Shown here in pieces: positions 60,623-64,000 of a stretch of DNA of 64,000 nucleotides. Where the stretch lies: NCBI RefSeq assembly GCF_011304195.1, contig NZ_CP049887.1, forward strand, positions 248,001 through 312,000. Direction: 5' to 3'. Every line of letters starts with the position of its first letter. Position 1 is the stretch's first letter. The notes under the pieces were generated by a model. It made no database searches. It saw only the letters and a program-made list of their open reading frames with translations, and was not told the origin of the DNA. Both the position numbers and the translations under genes were made by a program. Origin of the DNA: Vagococcus hydrophili. Lineage in GTDB: Bacteria; Bacillota; Bacilli; Lactobacillales; Vagococcaceae.

Positions 60623-61566
60623 TAGTCTTTGCCACCTCCTGAAACGCGGATTCTTGGATCTACGATACCGTAAAGTAAATCAACAATTAAGATAACAACC
60701 ACTAACATCGCTGAGAACATAATCGTTACAGCCATGATTGTTGGGTAATCATTGGTCATGATTGATTTTACAAATTGCTCACCAATTCCTGGTATTGCAA
60801 AAATGTTTTCTACTACAAGTGAACCTGTCATTAACGCAACAGCAAGTGGTCCAAGTAGGGTAATTAACGGGATTAAACTATTTCTTAATCCATGTCTAAA
60901 GACAACTTGTGTCCTACTTAATCCTTTAGCTCGCGCTAACTCAATGTAATCACTCCCTAGAACTTCAACCATTTCTGTTCTAATGAACCTCGCTGAGTCA
61001 GCAAGTGGTGACATGGACAGGGCTAAAGTTGGTAGAATCGTCGAGATAAATCCTTGATCCCACTTAGCAATTGGTAAAATACCTAATTGAATCGCAAATA
61101 CGTATTGCAGTAAAACGGCGAATACAAAGTTAGGAATGGAGCGACCTAGAATGGCAATTAAGGTCGCTAGTGTATCCACCCATGTGTTTTGTTTCATGGC
61201 TGCAATAGCTCCTAAGATAATCCCTACAAATGTTCCGAAAATAATGGCTTGAACACCTAACTGGACAGATGGCCCAATTCTTTCTTTCAACAATTTAGAA
61301 ACTGGTTGGTTTTTGAATTGGAAACTGGTTCCAAAATCACCTTGAACGATATTTCCCATGTAAATTCCATATTGTTGAATGACTGGCTTATCTAGTCCAG
61401 ATTGCTCATTTAACATCTCGATTTGTTCTGGTGATAATTTTTCTTGATTAGCATATGGTGAACCAGGAAGTAATTTCATTAAAAAGAATGTGATCGTTGT
61501 AATCAACCATAGAGTGATTAACATGAACATCACACGTTTTAGAAAAAACTTGGCAAAATTCTTCAT
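60622..61566 (-). CDS. oppB: Oligopeptide ABC transporter permease OppB
   Basis: A 314-residue permease with six helices, an N-terminal LITLWLITTITFFLMKLLPG typical of OppB/DppB, and the EAA loop DYIELARAKGLSRTQVVFRHGLRN. First gene of the oppBCDF run; oppA lies upstream, separated by a small divergent gene. Confidence 0.93.
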   Translation of the reverse strand: MKNFAKFFLKRVMFMLITLWLITTITFFLMKLLPGSPYANQEKLSPEQIEMLNEQSGLDKPVIQQYGIYMGNIVQGDFGTSFQFKNQPVSKLLKERIGPSVQLGVQAIIFGTFVGIILGAIAAMKQNTWVDTLATLIAILGRSIPNFVFAVLLQYVFAIQLGILPIAKWDQGFISTILPTLALSMSPLADSARFIRTEMVEVLGSDYIELARAKGLSRTQVVFRHGLRNSLIPLITLLGPLAVALMTGSLVVENIFAIPGIGEQFVKSIMTNDYPTIMAVTIMFSAMLVVVILIVDLLYGIVDPRIRVSGGGKD

Positions 61567-61590
61567 TTACTTTTCCCCCTTTAAAATATT

Positions 61591-61619
61591 TTGACAATGA
61601 TTAATAAATGAATTAGAGT
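61591..61619 (+). promoter_or_regulatory. Promoter of the small membrane protein gene
   Basis: TTGACA (61591-61596), 17 bases, TAGAGT (61614-61619). Confidence 0.65.
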
Positions 61620-61651
61620 TAGTTTATCACTTTTGTAAGAAGGTATTATTT

Positions 61652-61996
61652 ATGAAAAATAAGAAAAAAATAGCGATAAGTATCATTAGTTTATCACTAA
61701 TTATCCCTCTCGTAACACTTTTATCAAAAAAAGAAATAACAACAACCTATCTTTCGGATAACTTCTTTTTGGTTTCACTCTTCTTTATTATTATTGGTGT
61801 CACTATCTTAGTTCTTTCATCTGGCTTTTTTGATTTTTTTCAAAAAAACATGAAACAACTAATGTGGCGCCGTAAAAGTAATGAACCAAAAGAATATATC
61901 CCACTTTCTCAAATCTTTGAGAAAAAACCAGTTTACTGGCTAAGTGTAGGTGGTACTCTTCTATTGATTAGTATCATTTTCGCCTTTTTATCTTAA
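61652..61996 (+). CDS. Small membrane protein, possibly DUF3899 family
   Basis: A 114-residue protein with three hydrophobic helices (about 6-26, 35-60 and 90-112) and a basic loop between the second and third. The function is unknown. The three-helix topology and size resemble DUF3899 proteins; this is from memory of the family and is weak. It lies on the plus strand between oppB and oppA, with its own promoter and a bidirectional terminator. Confidence 0.6.
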   Translation: MKNKKKIAISIISLSLIIPLVTLLSKKEITTTYLSDNFFLVSLFFIIIGVTILVLSSGFFDFFQKNMKQLMWRRKSNEPKEYIPLSQIFEKKPVYWLSVGGTLLLISIIFAFLS

Positions 61997-62002
61997 ATAA
62001 TA

Positions 62003-62038
62003 AAAAAATCCTATAACTGGTTGGTTATAGGATTTTTT
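62003..62038. terminator. Bidirectional terminator between the small membrane protein gene and oppA
   Basis: Perfect 15-base stem AAAAAATCCTATAAC / GTTATAGGATTTTTT with a 6-base loop. Because it also faces oppA, oppA is probably transcribed separately from oppBCDF. Confidence 0.92.
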
Positions 62039-62087
62039 ATTAGCTTGTTAAAGATAATCCTTATCCTTTTTTTATCTAAAAGTTTAA

Positions 62088-63767
62088 CTAATCGACTTTA
62101 TATGCCCACTTGTAGTCAAACATAGCGCCTGATGGATGTGATACTACTCCCTTAACCTTGTCAGAACGTAAATGAGCTTCTGCCTCTTGAATTAATGGAA
62201 CAACACCGACTTCTTTAGTAATTAATTTCTCAGCATTGATCATATCTTCCCAACGTTTTTCAGGATCATTAACATTAGTTGTACTTGCTTCTTTAATTAA
62301 TTTATCATATTCAGGGTTACTATAACGTCCACGGTTGTATGAGTTATCTCCAGTAAATAAATCTAAGAAGCTACTTGGATCTGGATAATCCGCAATCCAA
62401 CCACCATAAACCATACTGAAATCACCTTTATTAGAACGATCTAGACGAACACTAAATGGTACTGGACTTAAATTAACTTTAAGACCTGGTAATTCTTCTT
62501 CTAAAGAACCTTTTAAGAATTCAATTGCTTTTTTAGAAGAATCAGTATCTGATGCTAATAAATCAACTTTGATAGTCTCTTTACCTAAATCTTTTTTAGC
62601 TTTTTCCCAATGCTCTTTAGCTTTTTTACTATCGTAACCTAATTCACTTCCAGCTTCTTCAGTAAAGTCTTTTCCACCTTTAGGATCTTTGGCAACATCT
62701 TTAGGTACTAATCCTTTAGAAGCAACTGAACCATCAGCTAAAATTTGGTTAGCTAAAGCTTCACGATCGATTGCATATGAAATAGCTTTTCTTAAATCTT
62801 CATTTTTGAATTCTGATTTATCATCACGTTGATTTAATTCAATGTAACGTGATGAAGCTTTCATCTCACTAACAAATTGTGGATCATCTGATTTTTGTTG
62901 AGCTAATTCTCCTGTTAGGATGATATCCTCAGCTTTACCACTTTCAAATAAGTTTAAGCTAGTTGATGCTTCTTTAACCACACTCACGTTAATCTTATCT
63001 AATTTAACTGTTTCTTTATCCCAATATTGATCATTTTTAACATATGACCATTCTGTATCAGTTCCTGGTCCATCAAAATCAGCTAATTTGAACGGTCCAT
63101 TATACACAGCTTTTTCACTTGTTGTTGTGTATTCTTTTCCATACTTTTCAACGATATCTTCACGTTGAGGCATGTAAGTTGTGAAAGCTAATAAGTAATC
63201 AAAGTATGGTGTTGCTTTTTCTAAAGTCACTTCCAACTCATAGTCACTAACTGCTTTGATTCCTAACTCACTTTTATCTTTCTTACCTGCTGTAATTTCA
63301 GCTGCATTTTTTACTGGTTCATGTAAGTAAGCATATTCAGATTGTGTTTTAGGATCAACTGTTCGTTGCCATCCAAAGACATAATCTTTAGCTGTTACAG
63401 GTTTACCATCTGACCATTTAGCATCTTCACGTAATTTAATTTTGTAAGTCAAACCATCTTCACTAACTTCTGCTTTTTCTGTTGCTCCAGCAGGTTCTGG
63501 TGTTTGTTCTTTTCCGATGCGATAAACACCTTCGTATACGTTATTAAGTGCTACTGATCCAATAACATCTGTATTGAGAGATAAGTCAGCAGATGGCATT
63601 TCTTGAGTAACATTCACAGAAAACTCTTGTTTAGCTGATACCTTTCCCTCACCTTTTGAAGCGTCTTTTCCTTTTGAATCATCTTTACCTGCACCGCCTC
63701 CACACGCTGCGAGCGTCAGGACAACTGTCGATAATAAACCGATTGACAACATTTTTTTAGTCTTCAT
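62088..63767 (-). CDS. oppA: Oligopeptide-binding lipoprotein OppA (SBP family 5)
   Basis: A 559-residue extracellular lipoprotein that captures peptides for the Opp transporter. The signal peptide ends in the lipobox LAAC (Cys22), followed by a Gly/Lys/Asp-rich linker and the family 5 binding domain (LREDAKWSDGKPVTAKDYVFGWQR near 110; YPDPSSFLDLF near 460). A pheromone- or peptide-binding role is also possible in this group. Confidence 0.93.
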   Translation of the reverse strand: MKTKKMLSIGLLSTVVLTLAACGGGAGKDDSKGKDASKGEGKVSAKQEFSVNVTQEMPSADLSLNTDVIGSVALNNVYEGVYRIGKEQTPEPAGATEKAEVSEDGLTYKIKLREDAKWSDGKPVTAKDYVFGWQRTVDPKTQSEYAYLHEPVKNAAEITAGKKDKSELGIKAVSDYELEVTLEKATPYFDYLLAFTTYMPQREDIVEKYGKEYTTTSEKAVYNGPFKLADFDGPGTDTEWSYVKNDQYWDKETVKLDKINVSVVKEASTSLNLFESGKAEDIILTGELAQQKSDDPQFVSEMKASSRYIELNQRDDKSEFKNEDLRKAISYAIDREALANQILADGSVASKGLVPKDVAKDPKGGKDFTEEAGSELGYDSKKAKEHWEKAKKDLGKETIKVDLLASDTDSSKKAIEFLKGSLEEELPGLKVNLSPVPFSVRLDRSNKGDFSMVYGGWIADYPDPSSFLDLFTGDNSYNRGRYSNPEYDKLIKEASTTNVNDPEKRWEDMINAEKLITKEVGVVPLIQEAEAHLRSDKVKGVVSHPSGAMFDYKWAYKVD

Positions 63768-63825
63768 AATTACTTCCCCCTATTGATTGTTGTGAAAATT
63801 AAAATTGAATTAAAATATAATAACA

Positions 63826-63854
63826 ATATTATATTATTTCTCATTATTTTGCAA
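63826..63854 (-). promoter_or_regulatory. Probable oppA promoter
   Basis: On the minus strand TTGCAA (63849-63854), 17 bases, TAATAT (63826-63831), about 60 bases before the oppA ATG. The remaining bases to 64000 are AT-rich with nothing else recognised. Confidence 0.55.
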
Positions 63855-64000
63855 GAAAATAGTTACTTATTTTAAAAGAAAAACCGAATATTCTGACAAC
63901 TTAACGATTGAAAGTGCTTTATTTCTTTAATATTACTCATAATTATCAATCTAATCATTAATTTTTAACAAAAATATAGCTCGTCTTTCAAACATTAAAG

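Overview
The window is a low-GC Gram-positive chromosome segment. The protein set fits Enterococcaceae: whiA/yvcK/rapZ next to uvrBA, PepC and PepV peptidases, an LCP wall enzyme, sigma-54-linked regulation, sucrose and cellobiose-type PTS, and an LPXTG MucBP surface protein. My reading of the 16S variable regions from memory leans towards Vagococcus. That is an inference; the complete 16S gene at about 34382-35946 would settle it by database search.

Layout. 1-3840 (minus): acetoin dehydrogenase genes lpdA-acoA (acoA cut by the left edge) behind a textbook -24/-12 sigma-54 promoter and their activator acoR. 3957-6784 (minus): rapZ-yvcK-whiA. 6858-8887 (plus): YtrA-type GntR regulator with its ABC exporter. 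9073-13907 (minus): uvrB-uvrA with a LexA box. 14087-15421: pepC, followed by about 740 bp of tandem 123-bp hairpin elements. 16238-18472 (minus): LCP enzyme and PatB/MalY lyase. 18561-20769: feoAB under a DtxR-like operator, followed by more hairpin elements. 21175-27356 (minus): copZ, then dinG-ypmB-aspB-asnS. 27535-30757: an unknown membrane protein, a PadR-controlled membrane-protein operon and a glyoxalase. 30848-36233 (minus): a complete rRNA operon, 16S-tRNA-Ala-23S-5S-tRNA-Asn, with two tandem promoters. 36252-38394 (minus): a hypothetical gene, an S1-domain protein, cyclophilin and uridine kinase. 38625-40032: FetAB-type exporter. 40076-40633: a serine-recombinase homologue that has lost its catalytic arginines. 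40943-47119: a 2058-residue LPXTG adhesin with 15 MucBP repeats. 47389-52847: pepV, a GntR/UTRA regulator, glycosylasparaginase, PTS IIB, PTS IIC and a GrdB-like gene. 52890-57496: divergent scrA / scrB-scrR sucrose genes. 57572-63767: oppA and oppBCDF, with oppD frameshifted.

The most interesting items are as follows. (1) A family of roughly 123-bp hairpin elements sits at gene 3' ends. Its outer arms are conserved; its inner arms change in sequence but stay self-complementary, and the copies next to pepC have amplified in tandem. (2) A glycosylasparaginase/PTS/GrdB-like operon shares a perfect 10-bp palindrome with the pepV promoter, which suggests a regulon for taking up and cleaving a peptide- or asparagine-linked sugar. 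Its last gene needs a -1 shift at an A7 run. (3) A resolvase-fold protein that appears catalytically dead has its own inverted-repeat operators. (4) fetA seems to lack any standard start codon at the expected distance from its ribosome binding site.

Two single-base frameshifts (GrdB-like gene and oppD) may be real or may be consensus errors. No CRISPR array, insertion sequence or prophage was seen.
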